Positions 42,908 to 52,443 of a stretch of DNA of 64,000 bases are shown here, in pieces. This stretch comes from an uncultured Clostridia bacterium (GTDB lineage: Bacteria > Bacillota > Clostridia > UBA1381). How positions within the stretch are numbered: position 1 is the stretch's first letter; each line of letters begins with the position of its first letter. The position numbers and the translations under genes are program-made. The notes below the pieces were generated by a model, which was given only the letters and a program-made list of their open reading frames with translations, searched no databases and was not told the DNA's origin. Where the stretch lies: positions 1-64,000 of the forward strand of contig CAKSFT010000002.1 of assembly GCA_934454145.1 (NCBI GenBank), given 5' to 3'.

Positions 42908-44398
42908 GTGAGAAAAAAAATTATTTCTATATTGCTTCTGGCAATTGTATTGTCATCATGTACGCAAGAAAAAATCAGCAAGGAAGACGATGTGGTTGAT
43001 ATTGTGTGGTATGTATTGGGAAGCGAACAAAAAGATGAGAAAATCGTTGAGGATGAAATAAATAAAAGACTTGAGAAAGAAATAGGCGTAAGATTGGATT
43101 TGAGAATGATAGATGCTAATGAATATGCTGAAAAAATGCGTTTTAATTTTTCATCGAATAATGAATTTGATCTGTGTTATGTCGGATATATAAACAGGTA
43201 TGAAGAACTGGTGCCGAAAAATTTATTGTACCCGATGAATGATTTTCTGGATGATTCCGAATTGAAGAATGAAATTCCGGATTATATCTGGGAAGATGTA
43301 AAAATAAACGGTGAAATATATGCAGTTCCGAATATGCAGACCTTAATTACACAAAGAAACGTGTTCGTCAGATCGGATCTGGCAAAAAAGTATAATTTGG
43401 ATCTGGATAAGGTTGAAAAAACAGAGGATTTAATACCGTTTCTGGACGCTGTAAGAGATAATGAACCCGATGTGTACCCGTTTGATACGAACTCGGATTT
43501 AACGACATTCGTATCAAATGAGGATTATCAGATTTGTGATATTTTTTCAAATATATCGGTGCTGGATTGCTTTGACGGGACACTGAAAATAGTTCCCATC
43601 TATGCCTCGAAAACAAAAGAAACAGCCGAAAAACTGCACAGTTGGTACGAAAAAGGGTATATAAGAAAGGATATTCTTTCGGTATCAAATGAAGACTATG
43701 ATCGTCAAAAAAGCAAGTATGCGGTCTTTGTAAATAACTATAAACCGGGTGGTGTTGATGAAACAAATGCAAGTAAAGACATTGCATACATAGAAAAGAT
43801 TATTCAAGAAAAACCGACCATTGTAGCCGGTAGTGAAAAAATGACGATGACAGGAATAAATGCAAAATCAAAGCATCCCAAAGAAGCTTTTAAGGTGATA
43901 GAACTCATGAATACCGATAAAGAGTTATATAATTTGGCGGTTTTTGGAGTAGAGGGTGTGCATTATGATAAGGTTTCGGATAACAGAATATCGCTAAAAC
44001 CGAACAGCGGTTATTTGGTAAGATCATGGGCATTGGGCTGCCAGTTTAATGCATATTATGTCGGCGATCAGAACGAAGAAGATTGGAAAAAAACAATACA
44101 GTTAAATGATACTGCCGCAAAATCCAAGCTTTTTGGATTCAACTTTGATATTTCCGATATTGAGAAAAAGGTTGATGAGGTAAGGCGTGTCAGTGCAAAA
44201 TACAAAAAATTAACTCAATCGGCGGCAATAAGTACAGATGAATATTGGGATGAATATATGTCCAATCTTTTAGAGGCAGGGTATGACGACGTTTATGCTG
44301 AACTGAAAAAACAATTGAGCGAGTTTCTTTTAAAAAAATATCCTGATATGTGGAGTGAAGTAAAGAATTCAAGTACAATTTTTCATTTAGAAGATTAG
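42908..44398 (+). CDS. Extracellular sugar-binding lipoprotein (DUF3502/LipO-like)
   Basis: 496 aa with a GTG start. The signal peptide has a lipobox LSSC with Cys ~18. The body is a type-1 solute-binding fold, and the C-terminal stretch KLFGFNFDISDIEKKVDEVR, then DEYWDEYMSNLLEAGYDDVY matches the DUF3502 domain. These proteins deliver oligosaccharides to LplB/LplC-type ABC permeases, but no permease genes are nearby. It may instead work with a distant transporter or as co-sensor for the kinase. The ribosome site is weak. Confidence 0.88.
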   Translation: MRKKIISILLLAIVLSSCTQEKISKEDDVVDIVWYVLGSEQKDEKIVEDEINKRLEKEIGVRLDLRMIDANEYAEKMRFNFSSNNEFDLCYVGYINRYEELVPKNLLYPMNDFLDDSELKNEIPDYIWEDVKINGEIYAVPNMQTLITQRNVFVRSDLAKKYNLDLDKVEKTEDLIPFLDAVRDNEPDVYPFDTNSDLTTFVSNEDYQICDIFSNISVLDCFDGTLKIVPIYASKTKETAEKLHSWYEKGYIRKDILSVSNEDYDRQKSKYAVFVNNYKPGGVDETNASKDIAYIEKIIQEKPTIVAGSEKMTMTGINAKSKHPKEAFKVIELMNTDKELYNLAVFGVEGVHYDKVSDNRISLKPNSGYLVRSWALGCQFNAYYVGDQNEEDWKKTIQLNDTAAKSKLFGFNFDISDIEKKVDEVRRVSAKYKKLTQSAAISTDEYWDEYMSNLLEAGYDDVYAELKKQLSEFLLKKYPDMWSEVKNSSTIFHLED

Positions 44399-44423
44399 AG
44401 AATTAAAAGGAAAGGTGAAAAAA

Positions 44424-46907
44424 ATGAAATTCAAAAAATTTATTTCGATCGTGTCAGCAACAGTAATTTCGGTATCTTCAATAAGTGTTGCGGGGATTGC
44501 CTCCGAAATGCCATCGGAAAAAGCAATTATCTGGAATGCGGAATTTGACGGCAATGACAATGCCGATGCGTGGAGAAAATATACGAGCGCTGAAAAAGCC
44601 GCAGAGTATGACTTTTCTTCAAAAATATCAGACGGAGTTTTAAAATACAATCCGTCTCAGATTGCATACGGAAGAATGGGTGCGGTTTTTTCTCCGGCGC
44701 TTGATGTGGAAAATATGGAGAATGTATACTGGGAAACACGTTTTAAATTTGAAGGAAAGATACCATCGTCGGATAAAAAGCTTTTCTTTTTAAATGATAA
44801 GACCGTTCAAATATATTTGCTTGAGCCGGGAGTGCTTGCTTACGGCGGCAAAAATGCCGATGATGCCGATAAAGTGGTTTCGGATTTTAAAATGAAGTCC
44901 GACACATGGTATACGGTTTTGGTTAAGATGGATTTTGGAAAAGGAGAATACAGTGTCAGCGCAACAGGCGATGATAATACATCATATGATGGCACAAAAA
45001 CAGTGTTTTCGGATGATGAACCGGTAACAGAGATTGAATCGTTAAGAATGCCGAGAGCATTTACAACCGGTATGACCGTTAATATTGACTATATTCGTTT
45101 ATGGGACGATTCCGAGTCAATGAGGGTTGATGTGCTTTATAATGGTGAAAAACTTGATTCAAAAACGGATATGCCTTTGGGTTTTGATGCTGACGTCAGT
45201 TTCACAGAGAAAATAACACAAAACGATATTTCAAAGATAACAATAAATAACGGCGCAAGCCTGAAAGACCCAAAACTTTCGGAAGATAAGAAAAGAGTAA
45301 CTTTTTCGGTGTCAGACTTGGAATATGAAACAGAGTATGAAATTTTCGTTCCCGAAATCGGAAACAACCCGAAAAAGACGGTTAAGTTTACTACACAAAA
45401 ATATATTCCTCCCGAAGTAAAAGTGGTTTATGGGTCAAATGACGAACAGCTTGACGGAGCAAAAGAGGTAAGCTATAGTTTTGATTTTAAGGTTCTGTTT
45501 GAGTGCCCGATAGAAGAAAGCGATGTTTTGGGAATAACAATAAATAATGATACGGGCTTTGACGCACATGAGCTTTCAGGCGATGGAAAAACTCTAAAGC
45601 TTACACTGTCAAATCTGGCGTCATATACAAGATATACGGTTACGATTCCGGCGCTTGCGGGAAACGCGCAAAAGGAAGTATCATTTACTACAATAAATGA
45701 TTTATCGTATTTATATGAAATAAATTTTGACGGAACAGATTCAAAAGAAGGCTGGAGCTGGAAAAAAGATAAATTGACAGGAGCGACAGCGGAGATAACT
45801 CCCGATGCGGAGGGGAATCAGGAACTGTCGTCGAATACAATAGGCGGCGGACTAAATCCGATTTTTGCGTTTGATGAAGCGATAGACCTTTCGGGAAAAG
45901 AAAATTTCTTTGCAGAAACAAGAATAAAGTTTTCGCGGACAAACGGAACCAAGGAGGCTGCAAACCCCGTAAAAATGGCAAATCCGCTCTTTTCTTTGGT
46001 GGGCAGTTCTAATGAAACGTGGGCGATGGCAGGTGTTTTTGTTAAAGAGAACGGCATCTTGGGTATAAGTGGAAATAACGGAGATAATTCAACAGCAATA
46101 GATTATACGGTTGATTTTGATACATGGTATACATTCAGAATCCGCTATAATCAGAAAACTCAAAAATATACTCTTTTTGTAAGTGACGATTTGGGAGAAA
46201 AGGTTGTTCAGACAAGTGAAACGAGTATTACATATCCGACTTCGTTCCCGATTGATAATGTGTTGTATCTTAAATTTGCCAATACATATTACACTGCTAC
46301 AACCCTGGATTATCTGAGAATCTGGAGTACTGATTTTGAGGTGTTAAAATCGAGTGTAAGGAACAATGAAATTGACGTAAGAAATGATGCGGACTTTACT
46401 TTGAGTTTTTCGGCGGATGTTGATGAAGAAACCGCAAAATATATTAAGCTTACGGATAATTCGGATAATTTGGCAGAAACGGAGATCAGCGTAGACGGCA
46501 GAAAGGTTAATATATATTGTGTTGCGGGCTTGAAAAATGATGAGGCATATATGTTGACAGTTCCGGCAAGCGTAAAGGACATAAAGGGTAGATCGGCTGT
46601 AGAGAAGAAGATTGTATTTGTTACCGAAAAGAAAGCGTTCAGATTCGAAAGTTTAAAAGCTGAGATTAATAAAGATGTTGCTTATGCTTCAGCGGAGGTG
46701 AAAAACCCGTCCGAACCGAGAAATGTATGTCTGATAATTGCTGTATATGATGATGACGGAAATCTGGTTAAGATGCAGAATATCGAAAAAACGATCCCGC
46801 AAACAGACAACGAGGTAATTTCGGCATCGTTTGACGTTTCCGGTTTGAACGCCTCAAAAATCAAAGCATATTTGTGGTGCGGAAACAAGTTACTATCTGC
46901 AGATTAA
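44424..46907 (+). CDS. Secreted multidomain protein with two LamG-like modules and Ig-like domains
   Basis: 827 aa. The signal peptide ends near AGIASEM. Two concanavalin-like modules start at IIWNAEFDG (~37) and YLYEINFDG (~428). Each ends with a YIRLWD- or YLRIWS-like strand. Two to three Ig-like/BIG-type beta domains sit between and after them (EKITQNDISKITINNGASL, later NEIDVRNDADFTLSFSADVD). A C-terminal module (about 735-827) also ends the SGNH protein at 57786. No catalytic motif was seen, so it is probably a glycan-binding surface protein. GGTG spaced 6 nt upstream supports the ATG at 44424. Confidence 0.8.
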   Translation: MKFKKFISIVSATVISVSSISVAGIASEMPSEKAIIWNAEFDGNDNADAWRKYTSAEKAAEYDFSSKISDGVLKYNPSQIAYGRMGAVFSPALDVENMENVYWETRFKFEGKIPSSDKKLFFLNDKTVQIYLLEPGVLAYGGKNADDADKVVSDFKMKSDTWYTVLVKMDFGKGEYSVSATGDDNTSYDGTKTVFSDDEPVTEIESLRMPRAFTTGMTVNIDYIRLWDDSESMRVDVLYNGEKLDSKTDMPLGFDADVSFTEKITQNDISKITINNGASLKDPKLSEDKKRVTFSVSDLEYETEYEIFVPEIGNNPKKTVKFTTQKYIPPEVKVVYGSNDEQLDGAKEVSYSFDFKVLFECPIEESDVLGITINNDTGFDAHELSGDGKTLKLTLSNLASYTRYTVTIPALAGNAQKEVSFTTINDLSYLYEINFDGTDSKEGWSWKKDKLTGATAEITPDAEGNQELSSNTIGGGLNPIFAFDEAIDLSGKENFFAETRIKFSRTNGTKEAANPVKMANPLFSLVGSSNETWAMAGVFVKENGILGISGNNGDNSTAIDYTVDFDTWYTFRIRYNQKTQKYTLFVSDDLGEKVVQTSETSITYPTSFPIDNVLYLKFANTYYTATTLDYLRIWSTDFEVLKSSVRNNEIDVRNDADFTLSFSADVDEETAKYIKLTDNSDNLAETEISVDGRKVNIYCVAGLKNDEAYMLTVPASVKDIKGRSAVEKKIVFVTEKKAFRFESLKAEINKDVAYASAEVKNPSEPRNVCLIIAVYDDDGNLVKMQNIEKTIPQTDNEVISASFDVSGLNASKIKAYLWCGNKLLSAD

Positions 46908-46934
46908 AATATTTGTCGAGAGGAAAGTATTGAT

Positions 46935-49900
46935 ATGAAAAAAAGAGCTATCAGTTTTATTACAGTGTTTGCCGTGTTGTCATCAGCCTGTGCCGGTTTT
47001 GCAAAAACGGAAGTTGTGATTGATTATGATTCCGATGTTGTAATAAAAAGAGTTCATAAGGTTATAGATGATGATCCGTTGGCAAATATAACCGACAGTA
47101 TGGTTAAAAAGATAATGAAAAATACTGTTATGGTAAGCCCTGAAGCGGAATATGCATTTGTTTACGGAAAAAGAGCAGATATATCCAAGGACGGAAAATT
47201 TGCTTATGAAAAAGCGGATGAAATTTTTATTCCGGCAGATTTTTTAAAAGAAAATTTCCCGGGATCAAAGATGAGCGGCGGTGAATATGAAAGTGCGAAA
47301 AATTTTGCGGCTGAAAACGGGCTGAAATGTTCGGTTGTAAATAACATTGTCTATTTATCGGAAAAGGAAGTGCCGCTAAATGTCCACAGTAAGGTTAATA
47401 CGTTTTTTGGGATTTATGTTTCTGCGAAAGGTAAAGGCTTAGGGACGATAGAAAGCCCGCTTTCCGGTATAGATAAGGCAAAGGGCATGGTTGAAGCCGT
47501 GAAATCTTCAATAGGGCTTCCGGACGGAGGGCTGACGGTCTATTTCAGAGAGGGGTCATACCCTGTTTATGAAACGGAAATATTTACGAAAAAAGACAGC
47601 GGCAAAGAAGGCTCGCCGATAACATACAAGGCATATCACGGTGAAAAAGTTTCTTTCAACGGCGGTATTAACATTAAGGGCTCGGAATTTGGAGAAATAG
47701 TAGATGTTAATATGCTAAAAAGATTGCCGTACCCTGATAAAGTGGTATGTGTTGATGTTTCAAAAAGACTTGGCAATTTTTCCAACGGATTTAAAAGCGT
47801 AGATCCGGCTCAATGGGTTTTAACCTATAACGGAGAAAGCTTACAGCTATGTCGCTGGCCAAACAGGGAATTTGCCCTGACGGGTGAAGTCCTTGAAACG
47901 TCTAAGAATTGGAGAACGGATGGCTTCAGGTTTGTTGTTGATAATGCAAGAGTAAAGAAATGGGTAGGCGAAGAGGATCCGAGAATATTTGGATATTTTT
48001 GCTATCGCTGGGCAGGCGAATACAGGAAGATTAAAGATGTCAGAGTGTCGGATTTATCAATAAAATCAGATCAAGGCTCTGAATTTGACGTTCTTTCGGG
48101 AAAAGAGTATTATGTATATAACTTGGTAAGCGAACTTGACGCTCCGGGTGAGTTTTATTATGATACCAAGCATGATTTACTGTATTTGTATCCGGTAGAA
48201 GGAGATAAGAACAGCGCTGAATTTAAAAATAATAATGTTCAGTTTGCGCTCTTGTCACAAGATATGCTCAGTTTTAACGAATGTGAATATGTGACTTTTG
48301 ATGATATTATATTTGAAAATTCACAAGGAAGAGTTGCTACTACGGCAGCAAATACTACGTCAATTAATTTTTGGGGGTGTACATTCAGAAATATAAGCGC
48401 AGGTATTATGCAAGAGGGTTATGACCATTTGATTAACGGATGTGATTTTTATAATATAACGGGAAACGGAATATATATGAGCGGCGGTGACCGAAACGAC
48501 ATCATTCCGTCGGGGAATGTGGTTAATAACTGCCGGTTCTGGAACTTTAATACTGTTTTGAGAACGAATACGGGCGCTATACAGGCACGAGGCTGCGGAA
48601 ACACGGTATCACATAATGAATTTGTCGGCGGACCGCATACGGTTATTGCATTGGCAGGTGATGAAAATGTGATTGAATATAACGAGTTTTACGATTGTTT
48701 GCAGGATAATGCAGAGGATGCCGGGACGATTTACGGAGGCAGAAATTTATCGGACCAGAATGCGCATATCAGGTATAACTATTTTCACGATATATACAAT
48801 AAATCGATGGCGGCGATATATTATGATGATACCTTGTCAAATATGCACGCAGAGGACAATGTGTTCATAAACACTGCAAGAAGTGTGTTTGTACACGGCG
48901 GCGTTAATAACTCAATAAACAGTAACCTTGTTATTAATGAATCGGGCGACGGCGGTGCGGTAAGAATTTGCGGAAGCTCGCCGCAGTATTGGCTGACGTC
49001 AAACGCACAAACCCTTGCGTCAAACAATTTTATGTGGCATTTATTGCAATTGAATTATAAATCAAAGGGCTGGCAAAGATATAAGGATACGTTAAAATAT
49101 ATGGATTCCACGGCGGGTGTTTCATTTTTTCCGCCGTATGATACGGAATTTGTCGGAAATACGTTTGTAATAAGAAATCCGTTAAACGATCTGACAGAGG
49201 GCGTAGAGGCAAAGGGTAATCAGGTTGCACCTTATGTCAAAATTAAGGATAATACCGTTATTTCGGGTGATGATGTCGATTCGTTTGTAATCCCTGAAAA
49301 GTACCAAAAGATAATAGATGAGGCAGGAATATATATTGATAAAGACAGAAAGAGCTTAGATAAATTGGGCGAATTTGAGCTTTTGCGGCCATATAATATG
49401 AGCGAAAATGTTGAAGCGTCGGAGGTGGTGTTTGAGTGGACTCCTGCCGAAAATGCAAGCAGATATTTATTCACGCTCGCAACAGATAAGGATTTTAATA
49501 ACATTATTTCAAATAAACAGGTAAAAAGCAACAGCGTGACAATAAATAAGCTTAATTACGGTAAGACGCGATATTACTGGAAGGTTGAGGCAATTGCCAA
49601 AAAGACCAACGCTGTTATTTCTTCGGGAAATACAAAAGCAGGCTTTTACAGCTTTACAACCAAGAAGGAAGAGGTTCTTGACATGACCAAGTTTAACGAT
49701 ATTTATGATAAGTGCAAGAATCTTTCGGAAAGCGTGATCGAGGGGAGTGAACCCGGAGCATATAAAGTCGGAACTGTTGAATCGATGAAAGAAATTCTGG
49801 AAAAATATGACAGAATTAAAAACAGTTCCATATTGACGCAACGGATTATTAACAAGATGTCTAATGAACTTTCGAACGAGTTTAATAAGCTTGCAGTCAG

Positions 49901-50456
49901 AAAGAATCCGCAGTATCTGAATGTGTATGAGATGCTTTCGTCGGGCAGTAAGTGGAGTATTACACCCAATCAGTTTACCGCTGCAAACGGTATACTGAAA
50001 CATACGACAATATCAGAGGAGAGATTCGGAACAGCTAATAAAATAGAACCGCATAATATTATTAAATTTAAGGCGAATCCGCAAACACTTTCTTCATGGA
50101 TAGGTTTTGGTATAAGAGCACAGGCAAGTCCAAATGCGGTTGCATGGTCACAGAATTATCAATACTTGTTTATTATTAAGGAAGACACATTCGAATTCCA
50201 AAAATGGGGGCCGGAAAATAATTTCCAATACGATTATCCTAACAATATCGTAAAAGCAGGAGAAACTCATGAATATGAATTTGACTTCCAAAATCAAGAC
50301 GATGGTTCTGTCAGGGCGGTTATTAAGATAGACGGTAATACGTTGGTTGATTATCTTGATAATCAGAGTGATGCGATTACGTCGGCAGGATTTTTCGAAG
50401 TATACGGTACAGATAAGAACACTTATATTGAATTGTCGGCAGAACCCAATGAATAA
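46935..50456 (+). CDS. Secreted right-handed beta-helix protein (GH141/polysaccharide-lyase-like) with FnIII domain
   Basis: 1173 aa with signal peptide. Around residues 155-270 is the start of a GH141-type beta-helix: IYVSAKGKGLGTIESPLSGI, GLTVYFREGSYPV, then DSGKEGSPITYKAYHGEKVS. Helix coils follow with EYVTFDDIIFENSQGRV, INGCDFYNITGNGIYMSGGD and EDAGTIYGGRNLS, whose acidic residues are likely catalytic. A FnIII-like domain (about 815-905, EFELLRPYNMSENVEASEVV) and a C-terminal lectin-like region follow. It resembles the 55283 gene closely and may be its paralogue. Substrate is unknown; pectin or fucosylated pectic side chains are possible. Confidence 0.75.
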   Translation: MKKRAISFITVFAVLSSACAGFAKTEVVIDYDSDVVIKRVHKVIDDDPLANITDSMVKKIMKNTVMVSPEAEYAFVYGKRADISKDGKFAYEKADEIFIPADFLKENFPGSKMSGGEYESAKNFAAENGLKCSVVNNIVYLSEKEVPLNVHSKVNTFFGIYVSAKGKGLGTIESPLSGIDKAKGMVEAVKSSIGLPDGGLTVYFREGSYPVYETEIFTKKDSGKEGSPITYKAYHGEKVSFNGGINIKGSEFGEIVDVNMLKRLPYPDKVVCVDVSKRLGNFSNGFKSVDPAQWVLTYNGESLQLCRWPNREFALTGEVLETSKNWRTDGFRFVVDNARVKKWVGEEDPRIFGYFCYRWAGEYRKIKDVRVSDLSIKSDQGSEFDVLSGKEYYVYNLVSELDAPGEFYYDTKHDLLYLYPVEGDKNSAEFKNNNVQFALLSQDMLSFNECEYVTFDDIIFENSQGRVATTAANTTSINFWGCTFRNISAGIMQEGYDHLINGCDFYNITGNGIYMSGGDRNDIIPSGNVVNNCRFWNFNTVLRTNTGAIQARGCGNTVSHNEFVGGPHTVIALAGDENVIEYNEFYDCLQDNAEDAGTIYGGRNLSDQNAHIRYNYFHDIYNKSMAAIYYDDTLSNMHAEDNVFINTARSVFVHGGVNNSINSNLVINESGDGGAVRICGSSPQYWLTSNAQTLASNNFMWHLLQLNYKSKGWQRYKDTLKYMDSTAGVSFFPPYDTEFVGNTFVIRNPLNDLTEGVEAKGNQVAPYVKIKDNTVISGDDVDSFVIPEKYQKIIDEAGIYIDKDRKSLDKLGEFELLRPYNMSENVEASEVVFEWTPAENASRYLFTLATDKDFNNIISNKQVKSNSVTINKLNYGKTRYYWKVEAIAKKTNAVISSGNTKAGFYSFTTKKEEVLDMTKFNDIYDKCKNLSESVIEGSEPGAYKVGTVESMKEILEKYDRIKNSSILTQRIINKMSNELSNEFNKLAVRKNPQYLNVYEMLSSGSKWSITPNQFTAANGILKHTTISEERFGTANKIEPHNIIKFKANPQTLSSWIGFGIRAQASPNAVAWSQNYQYLFIIKEDTFEFQKWGPENNFQYDYPNNIVKAGETHEYEFDFQNQDDGSVRAVIKIDGNTLVDYLDNQSDAITSAGFFEVYGTDKNTYIELSAEPNE

Positions 50457-50473
50457 ATAAGAAAGAGGTAGAA

Positions 50474-52429
50474 ATGAGCATGAATAAAAAGATTATTTCA
50501 ATTTCGTTGGCTTTGGCTGTTGTTTTTGGCGGTACGGTATCGGCAGCGCCGGACTTTGGCGGAAAGATTGACAGAACTTTTACAGAGGACAGAACCATGT
50601 ATTATATTGAATTGGATTCGGATAAAATCCCGGATATTTCGATAGATGGTTATACCACTCTTTCTAAAGCCGAAAAGATTTATAAAGACGGCGCAGCCCT
50701 GTTAAAGTCTAACGTAACCATATTGGAAAACAATGCTACGGGGAAAAAATACAGATTTGCATTTACGCATGATGAGGCAAAGATAACTATTGAAGAAGTC
50801 AATATTTCGCCCGATGGAAAAATGACGGTTAAGGGTAAAGCTGACAGTGAACATCCGATAAAAATATTCATCTTAAAGCCTACACCGGAGGATAAGAATG
50901 TATCGTACAGATGGACCGATGTCACTGCAAACGACAGCCAAAAGTATATACTGGATATAATAGAGGTTGCACCGAGTGACATTGCAAATGATGACATACT
51001 TGTATATTCTTTTGCAAATCAGGCAAAGAGCGGTGCTTACAGTCTGTATATTGTCAGTGAGGATATGGATGGTGCGGTGTTCTGTGAAGATGTGTTTTAT
51101 GCCGCACAGTCCGATGTTGATGATGCTTTGGAAAAAATCAACGCACTATGTAAAAATGATGTAAGCGACGATAATTCAGCTAAAATTGTTGAGCTGATTG
51201 ATGAGAAGGGCGGCTATCTGTATTTGGATCCGACGTATTATTCGGAGTTGAGTGATTTTGGTAAGAGAAAGGTTGCCGAATATATGGCAAACAAAACAGG
51301 ATATGCAGATGTTAAAGCTCTAAATGAGGCATATAAAAATGCAGTTGCACCGGCTTATGCAAATGACGGTAAAGATATTGAAAAGGTTGTGGAAAGCTAT
51401 AAAGACAGCCTGAATTTGAAAATGATCAGGGAATATGGCAGATTATCTAAAAAAGCAATAGTTTCAAAGAGCTGCAAAGAGGCGAAAAGCGTTGAAGAAT
51501 TTAAAAAATTATTTAATTGTGCGACTGTTCTTGAAATGATAAATGAAGCAACCGCACCCGATCTTATTGATGATGCAATCAGAAATTATTCGGATATTTT
51601 GGAATTGAGCGACGGCGCAGTTACAAAGTATAATAATTATAAGAGCAAGGTTTTGGCGGCACTGTCAGAAAAAGCCGGCAAATATACGAAGGTATCCGAA
51701 ATAGAAGATACGATAAACAGTGTAAATGTTTCGCAAGGAGGATCATCGGGAAATAACGGAAACAGCGGTTCAAAATCCGTTAATGTTTCCACGGGCTCAA
51801 CAAGAGTTCCGCAAAGTGTTATTCCGCAGATTACCAATCCGCAAAAAGAACCCGATTCGGAAATACAACAGAATACCGATTTTCCTTTTGTTGACTGCGA
51901 AAACGTTCCATGGGCGAAGAATGCAATTGAGCATATGGTGAAAAATAAGATTGTGTCAGGTAAAACCGAAACGGAATTTTATCCGAATGATAAAATAAAA
52001 AGAGAAGAATTTGCAAAAATAACAGTAAACGGTTTTGGGTTCACGAATCAGAAGAAAACCGGATTTGAAGATGTTTTGGAGGGCAGCTGGTATGAAGAAT
52101 ACATAAATGCCGCCTTTGCCGCAGGCTTGATTTCGGGCATAGACAGCACTCATTTCGGCGTAGGTAAATTTATTACAAGAGAAGATATGGCTGCTATGAT
52201 ATACAGAGCTGTTAAAAGTTCCAAGTTCGACACCGAGATAATACTTGACGGTTATGAAAGACCTGAGCTTTCAGATCTTGACGAGGTTAGCGATTATGCA
52301 AAAGACGCAGTCGAATTTTTGATTGAAAAAGGCGCAATTAATGGAAGCAACGGTAAGTTTAATCCTAAGGGGTATGCAACAAGAGCGGAAGCAGTAAAGG
52401 TGATTTATCAAATCATCAAGATAAGATAA
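50474..52429 (+). CDS. Secreted protein with three C-terminal SLH domains
   Basis: 651 aa. Signal peptide (SLALAVVFGGTVSAAPD), a beta domain (about 40-200), a helical middle (about 210-410), then a Ser/Gly linker. Three SLH modules lie at about 475-650: FVDCENVPWAKNAIEHMVKN, FEDVLEGSWYEEYINAAFAA and LSDLDEVSDYAKDAVEFLIE, with the ITRED and TRAEA motifs. SLH domains bind pyruvylated cell-wall polymers, so this protein is anchored on the surface. The N-terminal domains are unrecognised; an adaptor between wall and glycan-degrading proteins is plausible. Confidence 0.85.
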   Translation: MSMNKKIISISLALAVVFGGTVSAAPDFGGKIDRTFTEDRTMYYIELDSDKIPDISIDGYTTLSKAEKIYKDGAALLKSNVTILENNATGKKYRFAFTHDEAKITIEEVNISPDGKMTVKGKADSEHPIKIFILKPTPEDKNVSYRWTDVTANDSQKYILDIIEVAPSDIANDDILVYSFANQAKSGAYSLYIVSEDMDGAVFCEDVFYAAQSDVDDALEKINALCKNDVSDDNSAKIVELIDEKGGYLYLDPTYYSELSDFGKRKVAEYMANKTGYADVKALNEAYKNAVAPAYANDGKDIEKVVESYKDSLNLKMIREYGRLSKKAIVSKSCKEAKSVEEFKKLFNCATVLEMINEATAPDLIDDAIRNYSDILELSDGAVTKYNNYKSKVLAALSEKAGKYTKVSEIEDTINSVNVSQGGSSGNNGNSGSKSVNVSTGSTRVPQSVIPQITNPQKEPDSEIQQNTDFPFVDCENVPWAKNAIEHMVKNKIVSGKTETEFYPNDKIKREEFAKITVNGFGFTNQKKTGFEDVLEGSWYEEYINAAFAAGLISGIDSTHFGVGKFITREDMAAMIYRAVKSSKFDTEIILDGYERPELSDLDEVSDYAKDAVEFLIEKGAINGSNGKFNPKGYATRAEAVKVIYQIIKIR

Positions 52430-52443
52430 GGGTGGTGAAGAGT

